A stretch of DNA of 7,798 nucleotides, taken from Ruminococcaceae bacterium UBA5904 (GTDB taxonomy: Bacteria > Bacillota > Clostridia > Oscillospirales > Acutalibacteraceae). The translations under genes were made by a program, and so were the position numbers. The notes beneath the pieces are model-generated. The model saw nothing but the letters and a program-made list of their open reading frames with translations. It did no database searches and was not told where the DNA came from. Shown here piece after piece: positions 1 to 6,482 of the stretch (its first letter is position 1; every line of letters starts with the position of its first letter). The stretch is from assembly GCA_002431305.1 (NCBI GenBank), contig DJEG01000029.1, forward strand, positions 1 through 7,798, in the 5' to 3' direction.

Positions 1-477
1 TGCGATATGTACCTGTCGCTGTGCGGATTTTTAGAAGAAAACGGGATGAAACAGTACGAAATCTCGAATTTTTCCTATGAATCGTACGAAAGCCGTCATA
101 ACTTAAAATACTGGTTTGATGAAGAGTATCTCGGCATAGGTCCCGCGGCGCACTCGTTTATAGGAAACAGCCGTTTTTATTATGAACGCGATATCGATTC
201 GTTTATAAAAGGCGAAAAGGCGAAATTCGAATCGTACGGCGGGGATTTTAACGAATTTGTAATGTTAAGATTAAGACTTTCCGACGGATTAAAAGAGGCG
301 GACGTTAAAAATCGTTTCGGATTCGAAATTCCAGAAGAAATGCGCCGAAAATGCTCAAAATTCGAAAAAGCGGGTCTTCTTATTTCGGATGAAAACGGAA
401 TAAGACTTACGAAAAACGGATTTTTACTTTCAAATTCTATAATAGCTTGTATAACAGCACCACTTACAGACACTTGA
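1..477 (+). CDS. hemW: HemW-like radical SAM heme chaperone, 3' end only
   Basis: This is the C-terminal part (158 residues visible) of a HemW / oxygen-independent coproporphyrinogen oxidase-like protein; the start lies upstream of the window and the frame is open from base 1. Visible family signatures are YEISNF (window residues 19-24), SRHNLKYW (31-38) and YLGIGPAAHSF (43-53). A HemN C-terminal domain follows, with EFVMLRLRLSDGL (85-97) and the closing LTKNGFLLSNSII (136-148). The radical-SAM CxxxCxxC cluster would lie in the missing N-terminal part. Family members are cytosolic, carry an Fe-S cluster, and HemW itself binds heme and delivers it to target proteins; most bacterial 'HemN-like' genes of this type are HemW rather than true oxidases. 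The last ten residues run past the usual end of the family into a less conserved tail. The stop codon lies inside the -35 box of the promoter for the next gene. Confidence 0.9.
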   Translation, partial: CDMYLSLCGFLEENGMKQYEISNFSYESYESRHNLKYWFDEEYLGIGPAAHSFIGNSRFYYERDIDSFIKGEKAKFESYGGDFNEFVMLRLRLSDGLKEADVKNRFGFEIPEEMRRKCSKFEKAGLLISDENGIRLTKNGFLLSNSIIACITAPLTDT

Positions 478-511
478 CAAATTTATAAAGGTATAATAAT
501 ATTATTATAAT
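474..511 (+). promoter_or_regulatory. Probable sigma-A promoter of glyQS
   Basis: A perfect TTGACA at 474-479 is followed after 17 bases by TAATAT at 497-502. Two perfect TATAAT hexamers also occur (492-497 and 506-511), but their spacings of 12 and 26 bases are unfavourable, so the exact -10 box is uncertain. The -35 box contains the hemW stop codon (475-477). Transcription would start near 509, giving a leader of about 50 bases. Confidence 0.65.
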
Positions 512-518
512 ATAAGAG

Positions 519-543
519 GAAGCGCAGAAGCCGTCTGCGTTTT
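519..543 (+). promoter_or_regulatory. Leader hairpin just ahead of the glyQS ribosome site
   Basis: CGCAGA (523-528) pairs perfectly with TCTGCG (534-539) around a 5-base loop. The stem can be extended outward to 519/543 with two A-U and two G-U pairs. Four T residues follow (540-543), and then the GGGAGG ribosome site at 545-550. It could be a weak terminator for hemW read-through, an mRNA-stabilising 5' hairpin, or a leader control element. The sequence alone does not decide, and the T run is short for an efficient terminator. Confidence 0.45.
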
Positions 544-557
544 CGGGAGGTTTAACA

Positions 558-1937
558 ATGAACAATCAGGATAAGACAATGGAAAAAATCGTCGCTCTCT
601 GCAAGGGCAGGGGCTTTATATTCCCCGGCAGCGATATCTACGGAGGTCTTGCGAATACGTGGGACTACGGCCCTCTCGGAGCGAGACTTAAAAATAACGT
701 AAAAGATACGTGGAGAAAGAGATTTATTCAGGAACGCAGAAACAGCTACGAGGTTGACGCCGATATCCTCATGCATCCCCGCGTTTGGGAGGCAAGCGGA
801 CATGTAGCGAGCTTTTCCGACCCGCTTCTTGACTGCAAGGAGTGCAAAATGCGTCACAGAGCAGATAATCTTATAGACGATTTCGACCCGAACGCGCATG
901 CCGACGGTATGACGAAGGAGGAGATGTTCCAGTACATAAAGGATCATCACATCCCCTGCCCCAACTGCGGTAAGCACAACTTCACCGATATACGCGAATT
1001 CAACCTCATGTTCCAGACGTACAGAGGCGTTACGAACGACTCCAAGAGCATTATTTATCTTCGTCCCGAGAACGCGCAGGGTGAGTACGTTAACTATCAG
1101 AACGTTCAGCGCAGTATGAGAGCTAAGCTTCCGTTCAGCATCGGTCAGATAGGCAAGGCTTTCAGAAACGAGATTACCCCCGGCAACTTCACGTTCAGAA
1201 CGATTGAGTTTGAGCAGATGGAGTTTCAGACTTTCTGCAAAGAGGGTACTGACGCGGAGCTTTACGAGTATTTTAAAAAATACGGATTCAAATATTATAC
1301 CGACCTCGGCATTCCCGCGGAGCATTTGAGATATCACGACCACGAAAAACTCGCGCATTACGCTAAGGCCGCTTGTGATATCGAGTTCCTTTTCCCGTTC
1401 GGATGGGGCGAAATCAACGGAACTCACAACAGAACGAATTTCGACCTTACGAGACATCAGGAGTATTCGGGACAGAAACTCGAATACCTCGACCCCGAGA
1501 CTAACGAGAGATATATTCCGTTCATAATCGAGTCGACGTACGGTCTTGACAGAACGGTTCTCGCGCTTTTATGCGAGGCTTACGACGAGGAGGTTCTCGA
1601 CGCGGAGAAAAACGACGTTCGTACCGTTCTTCATCTCTCGCCTGCGATCGCTCCCTACAAAGCCGCCGTTCTCCCGCTTTCAAAGAAACTTTCGCCCAAG
1701 GCGCTCGAAGTTTACGATATGTTATGCAAGAACTTCATGACGGATTTTGACGAAACCGGTTCTATCGGTAAGAGATACCGCCGTGAGGACGAGATCGGTA
1801 CGCCTTTCTGCATTACTTACGATTTCGATTCCGAGACCGACGGATGCGTCACAGTGCGCGACCGCGACTCTATGGAACAGGTAAGACTTCCCATAGGCGA
1901 GCTTGTTTCCTATATTGAGGATAAAATTAAATTCTAA
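558..1937 (+). CDS. glyQS: Glycyl-tRNA synthetase, single-chain dimeric class II type
   Basis: This enzyme attaches glycine to tRNA-Gly using ATP in the cytosol. At 459 residues it has the usual length for the alpha-2 (eukaryote/archaea-like) GlyRS found in many Gram-positives, rather than the separate GlyQ and GlyS chains. Motif 1 lies around [14 protein letters not shown] (34-47). Two C-x2-C pairs (C93/C96 and C134/C137) form the expected zinc site in the insertion. Motif 2 contains [14 protein letters not shown] (202-215), including the catalytic-loop arginine and glutamate. Motif 3 is [11 protein letters not shown] (328-338). The HGTP anticodon-binding domain spans about 356-459, beginning [13 protein letters not shown]. 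The ATG start is supported by GGGAGG (545-550) seven bases upstream and by N-terminal family similarity. The gene stands alone between its own promoter and a terminator. No T-box leader is present, although T-boxes commonly control glycyl-tRNA synthetase genes in Bacillota. Confidence 0.97.
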   Translation: MNNQDKTMEKIVALCKGRGFIFPGSDIYGGLANTWDYGPLGARLKNNVKDTWRKRFIQERRNSYEVDADILMHPRVWEASGHVASFSDPLLDCKECKMRHRADNLIDDFDPNAHADGMTKEEMFQYIKDHHIPCPNCGKHNFTDIREFNLMFQTYRGVTNDSKSIIYLRPENAQGEYVNYQNVQRSMRAKLPFSIGQIGKAFRNEITPGNFTFRTIEFEQMEFQTFCKEGTDAELYEYFKKYGFKYYTDLGIPAEHLRYHDHEKLAHYAKAACDIEFLFPFGWGEINGTHNRTNFDLTRHQEYSGQKLEYLDPETNERYIPFIIESTYGLDRTVLALLCEAYDEEVLDAEKNDVRTVLHLSPAIAPYKAAVLPLSKKLSPKALEVYDMLCKNFMTDFDETGSIGKRYRREDEIGTPFCITYDFDSETDGCVTVRDRDSMEQVRLPIGELVSYIEDKIKF

Positions 1938-1942
1938 AAGGC

Positions 1943-1986
1943 AAAAAAAGCCCTTGACTCGTTTAAACAACAGCCGAGGGCTTTTG
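1943..1986 (+). terminator. Intrinsic terminator of glyQS
   Basis: AAAAGCCCTTG (1946-1956) pairs with CGAGGGCTTTT (1975-1985), an 11-bp stem with one G-U pair and an 18-base loop. The A run on the 5' side and T run on the 3' side are typical. It begins about six bases after the glyQS stop. Confidence 0.85.
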
Positions 1987-2003
1987 TAATATACATATGT
2001 CAA

Positions 2004-2048
2004 TTAAATATCATTTGTAAATTTAATAAACAGACGAATGATATTTAA
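2004..2048. repeat. 15-bp inverted repeat upstream of the MMPL operon
   Basis: TTAAATATCATTTGT (2004-2018) and ACGAATGATATTTAA (2034-2048) are reverse complements at 14 of 15 positions, the exception being a T-G pair. The spacer between the arms is 15 bases. The element sits 18 bases after the glyQS terminator and 85 bases before the next start codon. A -35-like TTAACA (2045-2050) overlaps its right arm, and a TATTAT (2071-2076) lies 20 bases further on, which is a long spacing. An operator for an unlinked regulator or an AT-rich transcript hairpin are both possible. The perfection of the arms in AT-rich DNA makes pure chance unlikely but not excluded. Confidence 0.6.
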
Positions 2049-2116
2049 CATTTAGTTTAAAAAACGGGTTTATTATATCTGCGTTAATGGAATATATATT
2101 TAAAGATTTTACAGCT

Positions 2117-2135
2117 AAGGAGTTGACTGACAGTG
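2117..2135 (+). promoter_or_regulatory. Ribosome site selecting the GTG start of the transporter
   Basis: AAGGAG (2117-2122) lies ten bases before GTG (2133-2135). The resulting N-terminus, a short amphipathic segment followed by a hydrophobic helix, is what MMPL transporters have. No in-frame ATG near this point would preserve the first membrane helix, so the GTG start is preferred. Confidence 0.75.
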
Positions 2136-4463
2136 ATAAATAAACTTGCCCAGTGGATCGCGGGACACCCCAAGCTGATAATGATTATTGCGTTTATACT
2201 CGTTATCCCGTCCGCCATAGGCTATTTTGCAACGTATGTTAACTATGATATCCTGTCGTATCTGCCGGACGATCTCGAATCCGTACAGGGCGAGACCGTG
2301 CTCGACGAGACGTTTCACAGCGCGTCCATGTCGATAGTCGTCATGAAGGACATGGCGTGGGACGACATGAAGGAAACAGAGGAAAAGGTTTCGCAGATAG
2401 ACGGCGTTGCCGACGTTATGTGGCTCGGAAGCGTTCTCGACGCGCCTATTCCCGAGGAGATTATGCCTGATGTTCTTTCGAGCATGCTTTACTCAAAGGA
2501 CGGTAAAAGCACGCTGATGATTATAAGATATAACGGAGCCAGCGCGTCAAAGGAAACTTTGAACACGGTCAAACAGATTAAATCCGTTATTTCAAAGCAG
2601 TGCATGATGAGCGGTATGTCCGCGATATTTGAAGAATCGGGAGAGCTTGCGAATAAACAGGCTCCCGTATACGTAGCCGTCGCGGTTATTCTGTCGCTGT
2701 GCGCACTGATGTTTACAATGGAGAGCTTCGCTCTGCCGTTCGTACTGCTCACGGCTCTCGGTCTTGCCGTTATTTACAATATGGGTTCGAATATAATATT
2801 CGGTCAGATATCGTATATAACGCAGTGTATCGCGGCTATTCTTCAGCTGGGCGTTACGATGGACTACTCCGTATTTTTAATGGACAGATATACCGAGGAG
2901 CGTATGAAAACGCCGAGAGACCATAAGAACGCCATGGCTCACGCTATTGCGAGTACGTTCGTATCTCTTGCTGGTAGTTCGCTTACGACGGTGTTCGGTT
3001 TCGTTGCTCTGTGCTTCATGAAGCTGACGCTCGGACTTGATATCGGTCTTGTTATGGCTAAGGGCGTTGTACTGGGAATTGTAACGGTCGTAGTTGTTCT
3101 TCCCGCGCTTCTTCTCACATTCGAAAAACAGATTTATTCTTCTACTCATAAGAGTCTCATACCGAGCTTTAGACCGATTAATAAATTCACAACAAAGCAC
3201 AGCAAGGTTTTTGCGATTATATTTGTTATTCTCATTATCCCCGCTTATATCGGAAACCACAACGTTCCTAAATATTATAACGTTATGAAGTCGATGCCCG
3301 ACGATATGGATTCGATAGTCGCGCTCAATACTCTTAAAGAGGAATTCGGCATGACAACGACCCACTTCCTTATAATCGACGACTCGGTTGCAGGCGATAA
3401 CGTCAACGAAATGCTTAAGGAGATTGAAAATGTTGACGGCGTAACAAGCGTACTGGGTATGAATTCGATAGTAGGTTCCGGTATTCCGTCTACAATACTT
3501 CCCGACTCCGTAAAGTCGATACTGGCTACGGGCGGTAAGCAGATGATAATGATAAACACGAGCTATGAATCCGCGACCGACCCGATAAACGCGCAGATTG
3601 ACGAAATAACAAAAATAGCAAAAAGCTATGACAGTTCTTCGCTCCTGACTGGTGAGGGCGTTATGACGAAGGATTTGATAGATGTTACAAACGTTGATTT
3701 CGTCGTAACGAATATCATCTCAATTGCGGCAATATTCGCGGTTATTGCTGTATGCTTAAAATCCGTTTCTCTGCCCGTTATCCTTGTTGTCTCAATCGAG
3801 CTTGCAATTATGCTGAATATGTCGATTTCGACTTTGATGAATTCGGAAATTCCGTTTATCGCGCCCACTGTCGTAAGCTGTGTTCAGCTCGGCGCAACGG
3901 TCGACTATGCTATACTTCTTACAACGAGGTATAAAGAGGAATTAAGCCACACTCCGGACAGGGTCACTGCAATGAAAAAAGCGGCGAATACCGCGGACAG
4001 GTCTATATTCCAGAGTGCGCTCGTATTCTTCTGCGCGACATTCGGCGTTTACCTTTTGAGTGATATCGATATAGTAAAACAGATATGCGCCCTGCTTGCA
4101 AGAGGTTCGATAGTCAGTGCACTTGTAATTATTGTATTCCTGCCGTCTCTTCTTATAGTTTCCGATAAAGTTATCGAAAAGACGACAGCAGGCTGGAAAC
4201 GAAACAAGGGAAGCGTTCCGCTCGTAGTAGAGGGACCCGAGGGTGAGACCATTGACCTCGCCGCGGACGAGATAAAGGTTTTGAGAAATCCTTACGTTCA
4301 GAAAGAAAAACAGAAACAGTTAAGAGCCGAGAGACGTGCCGAGCGTAAAGCAAAACATGCAGAGAGGCTCAAAAACAGGGATTTGCAAAAATCACAGAAA
4401 AAAGACGATAAACAGAAGAACAGCAAACAAACGAAAAAGGCGGAAAAGGAGAGAAAGAAATGA
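2133..4463 (+). CDS. MMPL/RND-family 12-helix membrane transporter
   Basis: This is a 776-residue polytopic exporter with clear internal duplication. Helix 1 lies at about 14-34, an extracytoplasmic domain at 35-178, helices 2-6 at about 179-330, helix 7 at 357-374, a second external domain at 375-524 and helices 8-12 at about 525-677. The two halves align visibly: PDD at 45-47 with 390-392, DGV at 90-92 with 435-437, and QLGVTMDYSVFLMDRY (238-253) with QLGATVDYAILLTTRY (585-600). The Asp-Tyr pairs D244-Y245 and D591-Y592 in helices 4 and 10 match the proton-relay pairs known in MmpL3, implying proton-driven export. MMPL proteins commonly move lipids, glycolipids or hydrophobic drugs; the substrate here is unknown. 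A strongly charged Lys/Arg/Glu tail (about 722-776) is predicted to be cytoplasmic. The stop overlaps the lipoprotein start by ATGA, so the two genes form one translationally coupled unit. Confidence 0.9.
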   Translation: MINKLAQWIAGHPKLIMIIAFILVIPSAIGYFATYVNYDILSYLPDDLESVQGETVLDETFHSASMSIVVMKDMAWDDMKETEEKVSQIDGVADVMWLGSVLDAPIPEEIMPDVLSSMLYSKDGKSTLMIIRYNGASASKETLNTVKQIKSVISKQCMMSGMSAIFEESGELANKQAPVYVAVAVILSLCALMFTMESFALPFVLLTALGLAVIYNMGSNIIFGQISYITQCIAAILQLGVTMDYSVFLMDRYTEERMKTPRDHKNAMAHAIASTFVSLAGSSLTTVFGFVALCFMKLTLGLDIGLVMAKGVVLGIVTVVVVLPALLLTFEKQIYSSTHKSLIPSFRPINKFTTKHSKVFAIIFVILIIPAYIGNHNVPKYYNVMKSMPDDMDSIVALNTLKEEFGMTTTHFLIIDDSVAGDNVNEMLKEIENVDGVTSVLGMNSIVGSGIPSTILPDSVKSILATGGKQMIMINTSYESATDPINAQIDEITKIAKSYDSSSLLTGEGVMTKDLIDVTNVDFVVTNIISIAAIFAVIAVCLKSVSLPVILVVSIELAIMLNMSISTLMNSEIPFIAPTVVSCVQLGATVDYAILLTTRYKEELSHTPDRVTAMKKAANTADRSIFQSALVFFCATFGVYLLSDIDIVKQICALLARGSIVSALVIIVFLPSLLIVSDKVIEKTTAGWKRNKGSVPLVVEGPEGETIDLAADEIKVLRNPYVQKEKQKQLRAERRAERKAKHAERLKNRDLQKSQKKDDKQKNSKQTKKAEKERKK

Positions 4464-6043
4464 TTAAGAAGAAACTCGCTTCAATAGTTTCCGTATTTAC
4501 AACAGCCGCAATCGTGATGACGGGATTCACCTCCTGTTCGTCATCAAAAACAGACGACGAGCCTACTACGGAATATACAAACCCCGTTTATACGCAGACG
4601 ACAGACAAGGTTAAAAAATCGGAGACTGTCTACGCTAATCTCAATCCCGACGGTTCGCCGAGATACATTACGGTAACGGATCATCTTCATACCGAACTTT
4701 CGGGCGTAAAGGTACTCGATTCAACCGATCTTAAAGACGTTAAGGACTCAAAGGGGCACAACACACCCGTTTCCGAGGATGGAAAAATGTACTGGAACAT
4801 ATCCTCGACCGACCTTTACTATAACGGCACGTCGGATAAGCAGATGCCCGTCACCGCAAATATTAAGTATTATCTTAACGAGACTGAGGTTTCTCCTAAA
4901 GATTTAGCCGGTAAGTCCGGTAAATTCAAAATGGAGATAAAACTTACGAATAATATAAGCGAAGAAGTCGAAATAAACGGCAAGAAAATTACGATTTATA
5001 ATCCCGTAGTCGTTGCGGGCGGAATGATTCTTGATTACGGCGTATATTCGAACATAAAGGTCTCGACGGGAATGTCTCTCGGAACCGGAAGCAACGAAAT
5101 TGTCGGATTCGTCGGCGCGCCCGGACTCAATCAGAGTCTCGGCATAGACACGGACAACGAACAGTTTAAGGACCTTGTTTTTCCCGATACGTTCACTCTC
5201 ACTGCCGACGTTACGAATTTCGAGAGCGGAGACATGTACCTTGTAACCCTCCCCGTATGCGCTATGGATCTTGACGTTAACCTCCCCGAATCGCTTGACG
5301 ACGTAAAGGATGTATTGAATCAGGTGAACGCGCTTAAAGCTACCGTCGCGCAGGTCGACCCCAACAACGTTATTCAGAAATTCCTTGAAAACCAAAATGC
5401 ATTTTCGGAGCTTACCGACACGATTAAGAGTGCGTCTAAACTTTATAACGACAATAAGGCGTTGTTCGACGTAATGGGAAGTACGCTTACGTCCGAGGAT
5501 ATCGAAACGCTTAAAAAATTCCTCGAAACCGTACAGTCGAGCGACATTGAGAGCGTTATTTCGACGGTTTCCAATGTACCGCTTCTTAAGAATCTTCTCT
5601 CGTCGCTTTCGAGCATTTCCGAAGGGATGGAAGAGGTTTCCCCGATACTCGAAAAATTGCAGAAGGCTCTCGATGATCCCGAGGTTGCAAAGGCTCTCGA
5701 AAATCTGCCTCAGACTATGCAGGAACTCGAAAAACTTTCTAAGTTCTTAGACGATAACGAGGAGCTTATAGACGTTTTAACGAAGCTCATGTCAACATCG
5801 ACAATGACAGACCTTACGAACGCTCTTAATACTCTCGCGCAGTCGAGTTCAAGCGACAGTATAACGCTTGCTTCCTCTGATGACGAACTTATCGCAAGAA
5901 CGGCAAAGTGGGTTCAGCTCGGACAGAAGAACAGAATCTATACCTCCGCGCCTGACTACATGGAGACGAACCTCATGTTCATCTGCAAGGTCGACCCGAT
6001 AAGCATTCCAAAGGCGGAAACAACGTCCGAAAAGGCGGAGTAA
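4460..6043 (+). CDS. Extracytoplasmic lipoprotein coupled to the MMPL transporter, helical C-terminal half
   Basis: The 527-residue product begins with a lipoprotein signal: MIKKK, a hydrophobic core (6-22) and an FTSC lipobox with C26 as the predicted lipidated cysteine, followed by a Ser/Thr/Asp-rich linker (27-55). FTSC departs from the usual Leu at -3, so anchoring is likely but not certain. Residues about 56-275 look like a beta-rich domain, containing TVTDHLH (71-77), SSTDLYYNGTSDKQMPV (115-131) and SPKDLAGKSGKFKMEI (145-160). Residues about 276-460 are mostly helical with many leucine heptad-like spacings and may form coiled coils. I see no C-terminal membrane helix. A ribosome site, AAGGAG at 4446-4451, lies eight bases before the ATG inside the transporter tail. 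I cannot assign a named family. Inference: it is an extracellular partner or adaptor for the transporter, or a substrate-handling protein. Biochemical function is unknown. Confidence 0.85.
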   Translation: MIKKKLASIVSVFTTAAIVMTGFTSCSSSKTDDEPTTEYTNPVYTQTTDKVKKSETVYANLNPDGSPRYITVTDHLHTELSGVKVLDSTDLKDVKDSKGHNTPVSEDGKMYWNISSTDLYYNGTSDKQMPVTANIKYYLNETEVSPKDLAGKSGKFKMEIKLTNNISEEVEINGKKITIYNPVVVAGGMILDYGVYSNIKVSTGMSLGTGSNEIVGFVGAPGLNQSLGIDTDNEQFKDLVFPDTFTLTADVTNFESGDMYLVTLPVCAMDLDVNLPESLDDVKDVLNQVNALKATVAQVDPNNVIQKFLENQNAFSELTDTIKSASKLYNDNKALFDVMGSTLTSEDIETLKKFLETVQSSDIESVISTVSNVPLLKNLLSSLSSISEGMEEVSPILEKLQKALDDPEVAKALENLPQTMQELEKLSKFLDDNEELIDVLTKLMSTSTMTDLTNALNTLAQSSSSDSITLASSDDELIARTAKWVQLGQKNRIYTSAPDYMETNLMFICKVDPISIPKAETTSEKAE

Positions 6044-6058
6044 AATGATGCAATAAAT

Positions 6059-6098
6059 AAACGGTGTTCTCCCGAAATTCGGGCGGACGCCGTTTTTT
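6059..6098. terminator. Strong intrinsic terminator, probably bidirectional
   Basis: The arms 6061-6074 and 6080-6093 pair over 14 positions with two G-U pairs and one T-C mismatch, around the loop AAATT. Six T residues (6093-6098) follow on the plus strand, terminating the transporter-lipoprotein transcript 18 bases after its stop. Read on the minus strand, the hairpin is followed by a T-rich stretch (TTTATTTATT, from about 6060 leftward). It can therefore also end the minus-strand regulator transcript. Confidence 0.85.
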
Positions 6099-6113
6099 GT
6101 TTGCAGTATTAAT

Positions 6114-6173
6114 TTATTTATCTTTCAGAAAATCCTCAACCTCGCCGAGGGTCGGAATTGACGGGGAACGCTT
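6114..6173 (-). other. Out-of-frame continuation of the XRE regulator
   Basis: Twenty codons including the stop, in the frame shifted relative to the regulator, encode KRSPSIPTLGEVEDFLKDK and stop at TAA (6116-6114). The segment joins smoothly to LTG if one base is restored in the AGGAAG context at 6176-6171. It is either a real frameshift mutation or a sequencing/assembly error. I see no slippery heptamer that would suggest programmed frameshifting. Confidence 0.6.
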
Positions 6174-6364
6174 CCTGTCAGCATTTCGTCGAGTGAAACG
6201 CCGAAATATTCCGAGAGCGTTATGAGATTTTCTATTGTGGGTTTTGATTTATCGCTCTCCCATTTCTGAACGGACTGGTTTGAAACACCGCATTTTTTTG
6301 CCGCGGCTTCCTGTGTAAGTCCCGCTTTTGTCCTTAGTAAATATATACGGTTTGCAAGAGTCAT
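6125..6364 (-). CDS. Small XRE-family helix-turn-helix regulator, frameshifted C-terminus
   Basis: This 79-residue protein is almost entirely a Cro/C1-type HTH domain. The domain spans about residues 4-58 and includes LTQEAAAKKCGVSNQSVQKW (16-35), with the recognition helix around 28-36, then KPTIENLITLSEYFGVSLDEML (41-62). It is expected to bind DNA as a dimer. The start is supported by AAGGAA (6378-6373 on the minus strand) eight bases upstream. After T63-G64 the frame reads SVPRQFRPSARLRIF, which does not look like a natural tail. A different frame from 6173 reads KRSPSIPTLGEVEDFLKDK and stops at 6114, with an acidic helical character typical of such regulators. A single missing base near 6173-6175 would explain this and would restore an 83-residue protein. 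The HTH is intact, so binding may survive. The regulator's target is not known. Confidence 0.8.
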   Translation of the reverse strand: MTLANRIYLLRTKAGLTQEAAAKKCGVSNQSVQKWESDKSKPTIENLITLSEYFGVSLDEMLTGSVPRQFRPSARLRIF

Positions 6365-6397
6365 GATATTGGTTCCTTTACTTATTATTTTGATTTT

Positions 6398-6426
6398 ATT
6401 ATAATAAATAAACCGATAATACGCAA
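6398..6426 (-). promoter_or_regulatory. Probable promoter of the XRE regulator
   Basis: On the minus strand a perfect TATAAT (6403-6398) lies 17 bases downstream of TTGCGT (6426-6421). Transcription would start about 25 bases before the regulator start codon. The -35 box abuts a palindromic element, which would suit autoregulation. Confidence 0.6.
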
Positions 6427-6463
6427 CTAACCGGCAGTTGAAATTAAATCAACCGCCGGTTGT
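6427..6463. repeat. Paired AACCG palindromes forming a larger dyad
   Basis: AACCGGCAGTT (6429-6439) and AACCGCCGGTT (6451-6461) are each palindromic around a central base; the second is perfect and the first has one mismatch. Their centres are 22 bases apart, about two helical turns. Together they also form a 13-bp hairpin with one G-U pair. The position directly beside the regulator promoter and just after the alcohol dehydrogenase stop allows two readings: a tandem operator, perhaps for the XRE protein itself, or a weak terminator for the dehydrogenase. There is no good T run on either side, which favours the operator reading. Confidence 0.5.
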
Positions 6464-6482
6464 TAAAATAAACTGTTTAGTT

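Noticed and set aside
552..1457. Long minus-strand open frame opposite glyQS (301 codons)
   Set aside because: It is a shadow of a certain synthetase gene, has no ribosome site and its translation shows no recognisable domain.
1993..2000. ACATATGT palindrome as an operator
   Set aside because: An 8-base AT-rich palindrome is expected by chance here and it has no partner site.
2877..3365. Minus-strand open frame of 162 codons opposite the transporter
   Set aside because: It lies wholly within the transporter gene, is rich in His/Arg/Asn as antisense frames are, and lacks start signals.
4904..5395. Minus-strand open frame of 163 codons opposite the lipoprotein
   Set aside because: It is antisense to a well supported gene with a signal peptide and ribosome site, and shows no domain.
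6164..6176. Programmed ribosomal frameshift in the XRE gene
   Set aside because: There is no slippery heptamer or downstream pseudoknot-like structure at the junction, so a simple indel or sequence error is a better explanation.
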